Part shown: in pieces, positions 17,705 to 26,888 of the stretch
How positions within the stretch are numbered: the first letter of the stretch is position 1
Layout: every line of letters starts with the position of its first letter
NCBI RefSeq assembly: GCF_014773485.1
Contig: NZ_JACXBP010000003.1
Span: 248,001 to 312,000 of the forward strand
Length of the DNA: 64,000 bases
Direction: 5' to 3'
Source of the DNA: Erwinia aphidicola
GTDB taxonomy: Bacteria; Pseudomonadota; Gammaproteobacteria; Enterobacterales; Enterobacteriaceae
Notes under the pieces: generated by a model
Database searches by the model: none
Told to the model about the DNA's origin: nothing
Seen by the model: only the letters and a program-made list of their open reading frames with translations
Made by a program: the position numbers and the translations under genes

Positions 17705-17713
17705 TGTGTATAA
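17705..17713 (-). promoter_or_regulatory. DnaA box 2 in the nrdA promoter, opposite orientation
   Basis: TGTGTATAA is the reverse complement of TTATACACA, a consensus DnaA box, 22 bases downstream of box 1 and 38 bases before the nrdA start. Confidence 0.75.
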
Positions 17714-17751
17714 ACGTGGGGATTATTTGTTAAGGACAGGTAAAACGCGAC

Positions 17752-20037
17752 ATGAATCAGAGTCTGCTTGTAACCAAACGCGACGGCCGCACCGAACGCA
17801 TCGATCTCGATAAAATCCACCGTGTTCTCGACTGGGCTGCCGAAGGTCTGCAAAACGTCTCCGTTTCGCAGGTTGAACTGCGTTCACACATCCAGTTCTA
17901 CGAAGGTATTCGCACCTCCGACATTCATGAAACGGTGATCAAGTCTGCCGCTGACCTGATCTCGCGTGATGCACCTGATTACCAGTACATGGCCGCCCGC
18001 CTGGCCATCTTCCACCTGCGTAAAAAAGCCTACGGCCAGTTCGAGCCGCCAAAACTGATCGAGCAGGTCAAACGCATGGTCGATATGGGCAAATATGACC
18101 CTCACCTGCTGGAAGATTACAGCGCGGAAGAGTTTGAGCAGATGGACGGCTTTATCGACCACTGGCGCGACATGAACTTCTCCTATGCGGCAGTCAAGCA
18201 GCTGGAAGGTAAATACCTGGTGCAGAACCGCGTCAGCGGTGAGATCTACGAGAGCGCGCAGTTCCTGTATATCCTCGTGGCCGCCTGCCTGTTCTCTGGC
18301 TACCCGCGTGAAACCCGTCTTGATTACGTCAAGCGTTTCTACGATGCGATCTCCACCTTTAAGATTTCGCTGCCGACGCCAATTATGTCCGGCGTGCGCA
18401 CCCCGACGCGCCAGTTCAGCTCCTGCGTACTGATTGAGTGCGGCGACAGCCTTGATTCCATTAACGCCACCTCCAGCGCGATTGTGAAGTACGTTTCTCA
18501 GCGTGCCGGTATCGGCATTAACGCCGGTCGCATCCGTGCGCTGGGCAGCCCGATCCGCGGCGGTGAAGCATTCCACACCGGCTGCATTCCGTTCTATAAG
18601 CACTTCCAGACCGCGGTGAAGTCCTGCTCTCAGGGCGGCGTGCGCGGCGGTGCAGCGACCCTGTTCTACCCAATGTGGCATCTGGAAGTGGAAAGCCTGC
18701 TGGTGCTGAAGAACAACCGCGGCGTTGAAGGCAACCGCGTGCGTCATATGGACTACGGCGTGCAGCTGAACAAGCTGATGTATCAGCGCCTGCTGAAGGG
18801 TGAAGAGATTACTCTGTTCAGCCCGTCCGACGTGCCTGGCTTGTATGACGCGTTCTTCGCCGATCAGGATGAGTTTGAGCGCCTGTACACCAAATACGAG
18901 AAAGACGACAGCATCCGCAAGCAGCGCGTGAAGGCGGTAGATCTGTTCTCGCTGATGATGCAGGAACGCGCCTCTACCGGCCGTATCTACATTCAGAACG
19001 TTGACCACTGCAACACCCACAGCCCGTTTGACCCGGCAATCGCGCCAGTGCGCCAGTCTAACCTGTGCCTGGAGATCGCACTGCCGACCAAACCGCTGCT
19101 GGATGTTAACGACGAAAATGGCGAAATCGCGCTCTGTACGCTGTCGGCGTTTAACCTCGGCGCGATTGAGAGCCTGGACGACCTGCAGGAGCTGGCAACC
19201 CTGGCGGTGCGTGCGCTGGATGCCCTGCTGGACTACCAGGACTACCCAATCCCGGCCGCGCAGCGTGGCGCAATGGGTCGCCGTACTCTGGGTATTGGCG
19301 TGATCAACTACGCTTACTACCTGGCGAAGAACGGCGTGCGTTACTCCGACGGCAGCGCTAATGTCCTGACGCACCAGACCTTTGAAGCCATTCAGTACTG
19401 GTTGCTGAAAGCCTCTAACGATCTGGCTATCGAACAGGGTGCCTGCCCGTGGTTTAACGAAACCACCTATGCGCAGGGTATTATGCCGATCGACACCTAT
19501 AAGAAGGACCTGGATGCGATCTGTGATACGCCGCTGCTGCTGGACTGGGAAGCGCTGCGTGAATCGGTGAAAACCCACGGCCTGCGCAACTCTACGCTCT
19601 CTGCCCTGATGCCGTCTGAGACCTCTTCCCAGATCTCGAACGCCACCAACGGTATTGAACCACCGCGCGGTCATATCAGCATTAAAGCGTCGAAAGACGG
19701 CATTCTGCGTCAGGTGGTGCCAGAGTATGAGCGCCTGAAAGATAACTACGAACTGCTGTGGGATATGCCAAATAACGACGGTTACCTGCAGCTGGTCGGC
19801 CTGATGCAGAAATTTATCGACCAGGCCATTTCATCCAACACCAACTACGACCCGACGCGCTTCGCCAACGGTAAGGTGCCGATGAAGCAGCTGCTGAAAG
19901 ACCTGCTGACTGCCTATAAGTTTGGCGTGAAAACGCTCTACTACCAAAACACCCGTGACGGTGCGGAAGATACGCAGGAAGATCTGGCGCCATCGATTCA
20001 GGATGACGGCTGTGAAAGCGGCGCCTGCAAAATCTGA
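17752..20037 (+). CDS. nrdA: Ribonucleoside-diphosphate reductase class Ia, alpha subunit
   Basis: 761 residues, the same length as E. coli NrdA. An ATP-cone regulatory domain (about 1-95, VTKRDGRTERIDLDKIHRVL) precedes the 10-stranded barrel with SSCVLIECGD (first active-site cysteine) and SNLCLEI (radical-site cysteine); the tail CESGACKI carries the C754/C759 pair that is re-reduced by thioredoxin or glutaredoxin. It converts ribonucleoside diphosphates to deoxy forms using the radical supplied by NrdB. Start ATG 17752 with AAGGACAGG upstream. Forms an operon with nrdB and yfaE. Confidence 0.98.
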   Translation: MNQSLLVTKRDGRTERIDLDKIHRVLDWAAEGLQNVSVSQVELRSHIQFYEGIRTSDIHETVIKSAADLISRDAPDYQYMAARLAIFHLRKKAYGQFEPPKLIEQVKRMVDMGKYDPHLLEDYSAEEFEQMDGFIDHWRDMNFSYAAVKQLEGKYLVQNRVSGEIYESAQFLYILVAACLFSGYPRETRLDYVKRFYDAISTFKISLPTPIMSGVRTPTRQFSSCVLIECGDSLDSINATSSAIVKYVSQRAGIGINAGRIRALGSPIRGGEAFHTGCIPFYKHFQTAVKSCSQGGVRGGAATLFYPMWHLEVESLLVLKNNRGVEGNRVRHMDYGVQLNKLMYQRLLKGEEITLFSPSDVPGLYDAFFADQDEFERLYTKYEKDDSIRKQRVKAVDLFSLMMQERASTGRIYIQNVDHCNTHSPFDPAIAPVRQSNLCLEIALPTKPLLDVNDENGEIALCTLSAFNLGAIESLDDLQELATLAVRALDALLDYQDYPIPAAQRGAMGRRTLGIGVINYAYYLAKNGVRYSDGSANVLTHQTFEAIQYWLLKASNDLAIEQGACPWFNETTYAQGIMPIDTYKKDLDAICDTPLLLDWEALRESVKTHGLRNSTLSALMPSETSSQISNATNGIEPPRGHISIKASKDGILRQVVPEYERLKDNYELLWDMPNNDGYLQLVGLMQKFIDQAISSNTNYDPTRFANGKVPMKQLLKDLLTAYKFGVKTLYYQNTRDGAEDTQEDLAPSIQDDGCESGACKI

Positions 20038-20044
20038 TAACGGT

Positions 20045-20109
20045 GGGTCAGGCATGCCTGGCCCCTATGCGCAACATTGACTCTGTAGGGGTCGGGCATG
20101 CCCGACCCT
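20045..20109. repeat. Two palindromic dispersed repeats between nrdA and nrdB
   Basis: GGGTCAGGCATGCCTGGCCC at 20045-20064 and GGGGTCGGGCATGCCCGACC at 20089-20108, both centred on GCATGC and adjoining CCCCTA/GTAGGG sequence. They belong to the same family as the copies at 21529 and elsewhere. Being inside an operon, they could modulate mRNA stability or the NrdA:NrdB ratio. Confidence 0.85.
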
Positions 20110-20128
20110 GAAGCATTTGGACTGAATC

Positions 20129-21259
20129 ATGGCTTACACCACATTTTCGCAGAATAAAAATAACCAACTGTTAGAACCGATGTTCTTCGGACAGCCGGTA
20201 AACGTGGCGCGTTTCGACCAGCAGAAATATGACATCTTTGAAAAGCTGATCGAAAAGCAGCTCTCTTTCTTCTGGCGCCCGGAAGAAGTGGACGTCTCGC
20301 GCGATCGTATTGACTATCAGGCGCTGCCAGAGCACGAAAAACACATCTTTATCAGCAACCTGAAGTATCAGACTCTGCTGGACTCTATTCAGGGACGCAG
20401 CCCGAACGTGGCGTTGCTGCCGCTGATCTCGATCCCGGAACTGGAAACCTGGATTGAAACCTGGGCGTTCTCCGAGACTATCCACTCGCGTTCGTACACC
20501 CATATTATTCGTAATATCGTTAACGACCCGGCGCTGGTCTTTGACGATATCGTCACCAACGAGCAGATCCTGTCACGCGCCAAAGATATCTCTGGCTACT
20601 ACGACGATCTGATCGAAATGACCAACTACTGGCATCTGCTGGGTGAAGGCACGCACCAGGTTGCGGGCAAAACCGTGACCGTCAGCCTGCGCGCGCTGAA
20701 AAAGCAGCTCTATATCTGCCTGATGAGCGTCAACGCGCTGGAAGCGATCCGCTTTTACGTCAGCTTCGCCTGCTCTTTCGCCTTTGCCGAGCGCGAACTG
20801 ATGGAAGGCAATGCCAAAATCATTAAGCTGATCGCCCGCGATGAAGCTCTGCACCTGACCGGCACTCAGCATATGCTGAACCTGCTGCGCAGTGGGGAAG
20901 ACGATCCGGAAATGGCCGAGATTGCTAAAGAGTGCCGTCAAGAGTGCTACGATCTGTTCGTGCTGGCTGCCGAGCAGGAGAAAGAGTGGGCGGAATATCT
21001 GTTCAGCGGCGGTTCAATGATTGGCCTGAATAAAGATATTCTGTGGCAGTACATTGAGTACATCACCAACATCCGTATGAACGCTGTTGGTCTGGATCTG
21101 CCGTTTAAAACCCGCTCGAACCCGATCCCGTGGATCAACTCGTGGCTGGTGTCCGATAACGTGCAGGTTGCTCCGCAGGAAGTGGAAGTCAGCTCTTACC
21201 TGGTCGGACAGATCGACTCTGAAGTCAACGCCGACGACCTCAGCGACTTCGAACTGTAA
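20129..21259 (+). CDS. nrdB: Ribonucleoside-diphosphate reductase class Ia, beta subunit
   Basis: 376 residues, equal to E. coli NrdB. Counting the initiator Met, iron ligands D85, E116 and H119 and the radical tyrosine Y123 are all present ([23 protein letters not shown]), and the second ligand set lies in [12 protein letters not shown]. The C-terminal tail ([13 protein letters not shown]) is the part that docks on NrdA. It holds the di-iron tyrosyl radical. Located 91 bases after nrdA across a palindromic repeat pair and five bases before yfaE. Confidence 0.98.
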   Translation: MAYTTFSQNKNNQLLEPMFFGQPVNVARFDQQKYDIFEKLIEKQLSFFWRPEEVDVSRDRIDYQALPEHEKHIFISNLKYQTLLDSIQGRSPNVALLPLISIPELETWIETWAFSETIHSRSYTHIIRNIVNDPALVFDDIVTNEQILSRAKDISGYYDDLIEMTNYWHLLGEGTHQVAGKTVTVSLRALKKQLYICLMSVNALEAIRFYVSFACSFAFAERELMEGNAKIIKLIARDEALHLTGTQHMLNLLRSGEDDPEMAEIAKECRQECYDLFVLAAEQEKEWAEYLFSGGSMIGLNKDILWQYIEYITNIRMNAVGLDLPFKTRSNPIPWINSWLVSDNVQVAPQEVEVSSYLVGQIDSEVNADDLSDFEL

Positions 21260-21264
21260 TTCTG

Positions 21265-21525
21265 ATGGCACGCTCTACCATTACGCTGCGGACCACCGGT
21301 GCGCAGCTTGAATGCCATGATGAACACCCTTCCCTGCTGGCTGCGCTGGAATCGCACCGCGTCTGCGTGGAGTATCAGTGCCGCGAAGGCTACTGCGGCT
21401 CCTGCCGGATGCGCCTGTTGAAAGGGGAAGTGAGCTACAGCGCGAAACCGCTGGCCTTTGTGCAGCAGGGTGAGATCTTGCCATGCTGCTGTAAGGCCGA
21501 GGGTGATATTGAGATCGAGCTGTAG
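21265..21525 (+). CDS. yfaE: YfaE, 2Fe-2S ferredoxin for NrdB cofactor maintenance
   Basis: 86 residues. The plant-type ferredoxin motif is C39-x4-C44-x2-C47 (CREGYCGSC) with a later cysteine cluster C74-C76 (LPCCCK). In E. coli YfaE reduces the di-iron centre of NrdB so that the tyrosyl radical can be regenerated. It follows nrdB by five bases, as in E. coli. Confidence 0.95.
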   Translation: MARSTITLRTTGAQLECHDEHPSLLAALESHRVCVEYQCREGYCGSCRMRLLKGEVSYSAKPLAFVQQGEILPCCCKAEGDIEIEL

Positions 21526-21528
21526 AAC

Positions 21529-21594
21529 GGGTCGGGCATGCCCGACCCCTACACGATCTGGCGTAGGGGCTGACCTTCTTTTTCGGTCAGCCCG
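21529..21594. repeat. Palindromic dispersed repeats downstream of yfaE
   Basis: GGGTCGGGCATGCCCGACCC (21529-21548) is a perfect 20-bp palindrome followed by CCTAC; a second hairpin GTAGGGGCTGACC...GGTCAGCCC lies at 21562-21593, like the one at 7861. Located between the convergent yfaE and yfaY genes, where it may end transcription. Confidence 0.85.
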
Positions 21595-21612
21595 TATTGA
21601 AACGCCCAAATC

Positions 21613-22803
21613 TTATAGCGTTTCCACCACATCTATCCAGCCATGCCCGGTGCTGACGGACTGACCGTTCAGCCAGCGGCGCAGCATATTCATCGCCAGC
21701 ATGGCCACCATATCCTGCCGTGCCTTCAGATCGTGACGGTTGACGTTGAACTTCACCTTCTGGGCAAAAGTGCCATCCGGCGTGTGCAGCGCAAAGCCTA
21801 AACGATCGTCCTCAATGCCGCCCACCAGCAGCGCCACAGCGGAACCGCTGCTGGCTGCCAGCTGGCGCGCACGCTCGGCCATGTTCTGCAGCGGCTCGGC
21901 CTGATTCGGCAATATGTTGCCTGCGGCCAGCGCGGCGCCGGCGGAGATCAGCTGCCACTGCAGCAGCCCGGCGCTGAACTGTTCGCTGACGGCCAGCGTA
22001 AGGTTGCGCGCCTGCAGACGGCGCGCCAGCTGCTGCGGTAAGGTCTCAAATCCTTCGAAAATCACGCTGTCGCCTGCTATCTCGCGCACCTGCTGCCAGA
22101 ACTGCTCCATTTCCGGCAGTTTTTCCGCCGGGCCGTTCAGCTTCAGTTCGATAATCGGCATCGAGGCGCGATAGCCCATCACCACGCCTTCCGGCAGCGG
22201 CAGCGGTTCAATGTCGGATGCCAGATCGCTCTCGCCACGGCCAAAAGTGGTCATGCGCAGGCAGACCGGCGGCTCTGGCAGCTGATAACGGGCTTTCAGG
22301 CGCGGCAGGATCTGGTCCATCACCATCACTTTATATTCGGAAGGGACGCCGGGGGTGAAGAAGATCCAGCAGCGGTTAAGCTGCATGGCGAAACCGCAGG
22401 CGGTGCCGACCGGATTGTCGATCATCTCGGCCCCTTCCGGGATCTCCGCCTGCTTACGGTTGCTGGCGGCCATCGCCTTGCCGCGGCTGGCGAAGAAAGC
22501 TTCCATTTTAGCCAGCCACTCGGGGTGAATTTTTAGCGCCACACCGGCGGCGGTCGCGGCGGCCAGCGCGCTCAAATCGTCGCTGGTCGGGCCAAGGCCG
22601 CCGTTGACGATCAGCACGTCAGCCACTTTGCTGCGTTCAGTCAGCACCGTAACCAGTTCCTGCAGGCTGTCGCCCACCGTCTGGCGGCTGGTCATCGGTA
22701 AACCGTGTTCAAACAGCACTGTCGCCAGCCAGGCCGCGTTGGTATCGACGATCTGGCCGTGCAGCACTTCATCGCCGGTTGCGAGCATTTCCACTCTTAT
22801 CAT
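21613..22803 (-). CDS. yfaY: CinA-like protein YfaY
   Basis: 396 residues. N-terminal molybdopterin-binding-like (COG1058) domain with MLATGDEVLHGQIVDTNAAW and NGGLGPTSDD, then a C-terminal PncC/CinA-like domain. In active PncC enzymes the C-terminal motif is ESCTGG; here the equivalent is SEQFSAGL, so nicotinamide-nucleotide amidase activity is unlikely, as in E. coli YfaY. Start ATG 22803 with GGAG seven bases upstream; an in-frame extension to 22938 would overlap menE and is rejected. Cellular role uncertain. Confidence 0.9.
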   Translation of the reverse strand: MIRVEMLATGDEVLHGQIVDTNAAWLATVLFEHGLPMTSRQTVGDSLQELVTVLTERSKVADVLIVNGGLGPTSDDLSALAAATAAGVALKIHPEWLAKMEAFFASRGKAMAASNRKQAEIPEGAEMIDNPVGTACGFAMQLNRCWIFFTPGVPSEYKVMVMDQILPRLKARYQLPEPPVCLRMTTFGRGESDLASDIEPLPLPEGVVMGYRASMPIIELKLNGPAEKLPEMEQFWQQVREIAGDSVIFEGFETLPQQLARRLQARNLTLAVSEQFSAGLLQWQLISAGAALAAGNILPNQAEPLQNMAERARQLAASSGSAVALLVGGIEDDRLGFALHTPDGTFAQKVKFNVNRHDLKARQDMVAMLAMNMLRRWLNGQSVSTGHGWIDVVETL

Positions 22804-22840
22804 GTTGTTCTCCGGTGTACTCAGGGCATAACACGGTGGG

Positions 22841-22905
22841 CTGTGTCCCGTAACTGGTCGTGGTGCCGTCGCAGTGCCAAACTCACGCACAGTTATGGGA
22901 CACAG
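22841..22905. repeat. Long-arm inverted repeat between menE and yfaY
   Basis: CTGTGTCCCGTAACTG (22841-22856) and CAGTTATGGGACACAG (22890-22905) pair over 16 bases with one mismatch and a 33-base loop. There is no T tract. It lies directly after the menE stop on the minus strand. Confidence 0.85.
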
Positions 22906-22906
22906 T

Positions 22907-24301
22907 CTAGGAAGCCCTTTGCGGAAACACAACGTCAATTTCCTGCTGCTGCGCCACCCACTGCATCAGCCGGCGGCGCGATGGCTTGATGCCACCGCAG
23001 CCGAGCGCTGGCAGCGTATACCACTTAACCGGGCGCTGCCAGGCAGCCAGCTGCGGCAGCGCCCATGCGGCCAACGGTGCCATTGCCACCCCGTCATTCA
23101 CCAGCGCCACCGGCCGGCTGCCGTATTCATCATCTTCCAGCGCGACCACGACTGCCTGCGTCACCTGCGGATGCCGCAGCAGCAGGCGCTCAATCACTTC
23201 CGGCTGCACGGCTTCTGCGCCACAAAAAAACAGGTTATCCCGCCGGCCAAGAACGCAGAGTTCATCCAGGCGCCACGCACCGAGATCGCCGCTGTGCAGC
23301 CAGCCGTCGGCATCCGTCAGCGGACGCAGCTGACCCTGCTGCCAGTAACCGAGCGCCAGCGTGGGCGAGCGTAGCCAGATCTCACCGTTGACAATCCTGA
23401 CCTCCTGCCCGTCGAGCGGCTTCCCGACGCCCGGACGGTCGTCTGCACGTTTGGCGCTGACGGTCGAGGCGCTTTCCGTCATGCCATACCCGCAGAAGCA
23501 GCGGATGCCCGCTGCCTCCGCCCGCTGCACCAGCTCGCTGGCGATAGCTGCGCCTCCCAGCAGCACCGAGCGCAGCATTGCCGGACGCTCCGGCTGGCGC
23601 AGCAGTCGCCACAGTTGGGTTGGCACCAGCGAAGCGAAACTGCTGCGCGCCAGCGCGGCGCTAAACCCGGTACTGTCCGCCAGCGTTAATGTCGCCCCGC
23701 TGACCAGCCAGCGCCAGAGAATGCCCAACCCGGAAACGTGAAACAGCGGCAGCGACAGCAGCCAGCGGTCGCGCGCGCTGAACTCCATCAGTGCGATCAC
23801 CGCTGCAGCACTGTGCAGATGGGCCGCAATCGTGTGCGCTGCGGCTTTTGGCAACCCGCAGGAACCCGAGGTCAGCGTCAGGGTTGCCAGCGCTGCCGGC
23901 TGCCAGGGGTGAATAACATGGCCTGCGCGCCGCAGGTTCAGCAGCGCAGGCGGGTTCAGGCAGCCAGTGCCTGCGCTGCCGACGCTGAAATCGGCGCGGA
24001 GGTTGGGTAACAGCATTTCCAGCTGGCTGTCCGGCAGCTGGGGATTAAGCGCCAGCACCCGGGCGCCGCAGGCGAGCAGGCTTAGCCAGCTCACGACCGC
24101 CTGCAGACTGTTGGCACTGCGCAGTATCACCAGGTTACCCGGCTGCACGCCCTGCTGGCGAAACCCCTGGGCGTGCTGGACAATTTCCTGCTCCAGCTGC
24201 TGCCAGCTGAGCGTGACGTCACCCGCATCGATGGCCTGCGCCTGCGGGCATCTGCGCGCCCAGTGACGCCACGGCCAGTCAGTTAGTGCTGCCACAGACA
24301 T
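22907..24301 (-). CDS. menE: o-Succinylbenzoate-CoA ligase
   Basis: 464 residues of the ANL adenylate-forming superfamily. The phosphate-binding motif [11 protein letters not shown] is at residues 142-152, with later CGYGMTES and [10 protein letters not shown] motifs. It activates o-succinylbenzoate with CoA in menaquinone synthesis. Start ATG 24301 with GGGAGG upstream; it overlaps the end of menC by 19 bases. Last gene of menFDHBCE. Confidence 0.95.
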   Translation of the reverse strand: MSVAALTDWPWRHWARRCPQAQAIDAGDVTLSWQQLEQEIVQHAQGFRQQGVQPGNLVILRSANSLQAVVSWLSLLACGARVLALNPQLPDSQLEMLLPNLRADFSVGSAGTGCLNPPALLNLRRAGHVIHPWQPAALATLTLTSGSCGLPKAAAHTIAAHLHSAAAVIALMEFSARDRWLLSLPLFHVSGLGILWRWLVSGATLTLADSTGFSAALARSSFASLVPTQLWRLLRQPERPAMLRSVLLGGAAIASELVQRAEAAGIRCFCGYGMTESASTVSAKRADDRPGVGKPLDGQEVRIVNGEIWLRSPTLALGYWQQGQLRPLTDADGWLHSGDLGAWRLDELCVLGRRDNLFFCGAEAVQPEVIERLLLRHPQVTQAVVVALEDDEYGSRPVALVNDGVAMAPLAAWALPQLAAWQRPVKWYTLPALGCGGIKPSRRRLMQWVAQQQEIDVVFPQRAS

Positions 24302-25257
24302 GTTAAAACCTCCCTGTCGGTCACAGGCACCGCCACGGGTAGCGCACTGCCGGGCCAGCGGCGCAACAGCTGCTGCTGCATCAGCTGCAGCGTGTCGAGC
24401 CCGGGGATGATGCCCGGCGTGAGCCAGTGTGCCAGCCGTGCCAGCTGGGTCAGACCGAGGCTCGACTCCAGCGCGCTGCTGATTACCGGGGTTAATCCCT
24501 GGGATTTGGCCCATGCCACCTGCTGCTGCACGCGCTGAATGCTGCCGGTCAGCGTCGGTTTGATCACCACCGCGCTGACGCCCGGTGCTGCTGCCAGCGG
24601 CCCCTCGCGCAGGCTCTCATCCCAGGCAACAGCGATGGATGTTTGCTGGGCAAATGTGAGGCTTTCCGCCATGTTGCGGCACGGCTCTTCGATAAAGGCG
24701 ATGCGCCCGCGCAGCTCGGGTGAGACGTAACGGGCAAACTGCAGCGCTTTTTCCAGGCTCCAGCTGCGGTTCGCGTCCAGCCGCAGCGTCAGGTTGGGTA
24801 GCGCCTCCAGCAGCAGGTTGGCCTGCATCCCGTCGCGCACCGCTTCATACAGCCCAACTTTCATTTTTGCCAGCGGCTGCGGCAGCTGGCGCAGCCGCTG
24901 GAACAGCTCATCCGGGTCGCCGCTGCACAGTAAGGCGGTACGATACTCGCCTGCGGTGGGCAGCGTGCCATCCAGCTCGGCAAGCGCACAGCTGATGCCA
25001 AATGCGACGGAAGGCAGATCGCTCTCTGCGGGATGAGAACCGGCGCGCCACGCCGCCAGCCAGGCACGGCAGGCCTGCTCCGCCTGCGCGGGCGTTTCCA
25101 CGCTGAACTCTGGCAGCGGCGCGATCTCACCCCAGCCCTCACCGCGTTGGTCACGCAGCTGGATCAGCAGGCCCTGGCGCGCTGTTAACCGCTGATGGCG
25201 CAGCACAACCCCCGCTTCCAGCGGGATCTGATAGCGATACAGTGCGACCGCACGCAT
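24283..25257 (-). CDS. menC: o-Succinylbenzoate synthase
   Basis: 324 residues of the enolase superfamily. Expected catalytic elements are present: [29 protein letters not shown] and [11 protein letters not shown], which supply the lysine pair and the three acidic magnesium ligands. It dehydrates SHCHC to o-succinylbenzoate. Start ATG 25257 overlaps the menB stop by one base (TGATG), showing tight operon coupling. Confidence 0.96.
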   Translation of the reverse strand: MRAVALYRYQIPLEAGVVLRHQRLTARQGLLIQLRDQRGEGWGEIAPLPEFSVETPAQAEQACRAWLAAWRAGSHPAESDLPSVAFGISCALAELDGTLPTAGEYRTALLCSGDPDELFQRLRQLPQPLAKMKVGLYEAVRDGMQANLLLEALPNLTLRLDANRSWSLEKALQFARYVSPELRGRIAFIEEPCRNMAESLTFAQQTSIAVAWDESLREGPLAAAPGVSAVVIKPTLTGSIQRVQQQVAWAKSQGLTPVISSALESSLGLTQLARLAHWLTPGIIPGLDTLQLMQQQLLRRWPGSALPVAVPVTDREVLTCLWQH

Positions 25258-26114
25258 CAGGGATTGCGCCGGAAGTGGCTGAAATCGGGCGGGCGTTTTT
25301 CATTGAAGGCGTTGCGCCCCTCCTGCCCCTCTTCGGTCATGTAGAACAGCATGGTGGCGTTGCCCGCGAGCTCCTGCAGCCCGGCCTGGCCGTCACAGTC
25401 GGCATTGAGCGCCGCTTTCAGGCAGCGCAGCGCCATCGGGCTGTTCTGCAACATTTCGCGGCACCAGCGCACGGTTTCCTGCTCCAGCTGCGCCAGCGGG
25501 ACGACGGTGTTCACCAGCCCCATCGCCAGTGCCTGCGGTGCGCTGTACATGCGGCACAGGAACCAGATTTCCCGCGCTCTCTTCTGCCCGACAATGCGCG
25601 CCATATAGGCTGCGCCCCAGCCGCCGTCGAATGAACCGACCTTCGGGCCGGTTTGACCAAACTGTGCGTTATCCGCTGCGATAGTCAGATCGCACATCAT
25701 ATGCAGTACGTGCCCCCCGCCGACGGCATAGCCGGCTACCATTGCCACCACCGGCTTCGGGCAGGTGCGGATCTGGCGCTGCAGGTCGAGCACGTTGAGG
25801 TGATGTACCCCGGCATCATCCTGATAACCGCCGTAATTGCCGCGGATTTTCTGATCGCCGCCCGCGCAAAACGCCAGTTCGCCCTCGCCGGTGAGGATAA
25901 TCACGCCGACCGCCGGGTCGCGCCGCGCGTTATCCAGCGCCTGCTGAATTTCGCTAATGGTCAGCGGGCGAAAAGCGTTGCGCACCTCCGGGCGGTTAAG
26001 GGTAATTTTTGCTATGCCGTCGCTCGACTTGTGATAGCGAATATCGCGGTAGTCCGCTCCGCAGTCGTGCCATTCGACGGGTGCCGTCAGCAGGCTTTCA
26101 TCGGGGTAGATCAT
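25257..26114 (-). CDS. menB: 1,4-Dihydroxy-2-naphthoyl-CoA synthase
   Basis: 285 residues, the length of E. coli MenB. Crotonase fold with oxyanion segments [10 protein letters not shown] and [18 protein letters not shown], and the typical [14 protein letters not shown] stretch. It closes the naphthoate ring of menaquinone. Lies nine bases after menH and overlaps menC by one base. Confidence 0.97.
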   Translation of the reverse strand: MIYPDESLLTAPVEWHDCGADYRDIRYHKSSDGIAKITLNRPEVRNAFRPLTISEIQQALDNARRDPAVGVIILTGEGELAFCAGGDQKIRGNYGGYQDDAGVHHLNVLDLQRQIRTCPKPVVAMVAGYAVGGGHVLHMMCDLTIAADNAQFGQTGPKVGSFDGGWGAAYMARIVGQKRAREIWFLCRMYSAPQALAMGLVNTVVPLAQLEQETVRWCREMLQNSPMALRCLKAALNADCDGQAGLQELAGNATMLFYMTEEGQEGRNAFNEKRPPDFSHFRRNP

Positions 26115-26123
26115 CGAAGTTCC

Positions 26124-26888
26124 TTAATGATAATTGAGCACGCGAGCGAGCTGATGGGCAAAAGCCAGCGGGTTCGCCAGGTGAGAGTTGTGGCCCGCAG
26201 CGGGGATCACCGCCGGGGGCAGCGCGGCCTGAAGCGCCAGCTGCAGGAATTTTTGATCCCACTCACCGCACAGATAGCGGAACGGGAAACTTTTCTGCCT
26301 TAGCTCCGGCAGGAGCCAGGGCTGCGCCGACAGCGACGTGGCCTCCAGCATCGCGGCCAGCCCTTCACCGCGATTATCCAGGCGGCGAGCCACCAGGCGC
26401 TGGCGCTCAATCGGGGTCAGCTCGGCAAAGACCGGCTGCTGATACCACTGGCACAGCGCCTGCTCCAGCGGCTGCTGGCGAAAGCGCTGCGCCCAGCAGA
26501 GATCGTGCTCCCTGCGGATCGCGCGCTCTGAGGGCGAAGCGAGGCCAAAATGTCCGGCTTCGACCAGTAACCCCATCAGTTCCTTCCCGGCATGGCGGCA
26601 GGCGTGGTAAAGCGCCAGCCGTCCGCCGAGCGAATAGCCAATCAGCCAGTAGCGCTTAACCTGGTGATAATCCAGGGTGGCGTTAAGCCGCTGCGACAGC
26701 TCATCAAAGCCGTTAACGCTTTGCGCGCGCGAACCACCATGCCCGGGGAGATCAACGCTGAGCAGCGGCCAGTGGCTGAAATAGCGCTGTACCGGCTGCC
26801 ACTCCTGCGCGCTGCCGAGAAAACCGTGCAGCCAGACCAGCACCGGGCGCGTGCTGTGATGATGCCCCTGCCAGTGCGCATGGAGCAT
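26124..26888 (-). CDS. menH: SHCHC synthase MenH
   Basis: About 254 residues, alpha/beta hydrolase fold with WLHGFLGSAQEW oxyanion region, nucleophile serine in IGYSLGGRLA, and histidine in AAGHNSHLANP. It eliminates pyruvate from SEPHCHC to give SHCHC. ATG 26888 overlaps the menD stop by one base; GTG 26891 is an alternative. Confidence 0.94.
   Translation of the reverse strand: MLHAHWQGHHHSTRPVLVWLHGFLGSAQEWQPVQRYFSHWPLLSVDLPGHGGSRAQSVNGFDELSQRLNATLDYHQVKRYWLIGYSLGGRLALYHACRHAGKELMGLLVEAGHFGLASPSERAIRREHDLCWAQRFRQQPLEQALCQWYQQPVFAELTPIERQRLVARRLDNRGEGLAAMLEATSLSAQPWLLPELRQKSFPFRYLCGEWDQKFLQLALQAALPPAVIPAAGHNSHLANPLAFAHQLARVLNYH

Noticed and set aside
17884-19674. 596-codon open frame on the minus strand
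   Set aside because: It lies wholly opposite nrdA, and its composition (Gln, His, Arg, Val rich) is that of an antisense shadow of a GC-rich coding gene.
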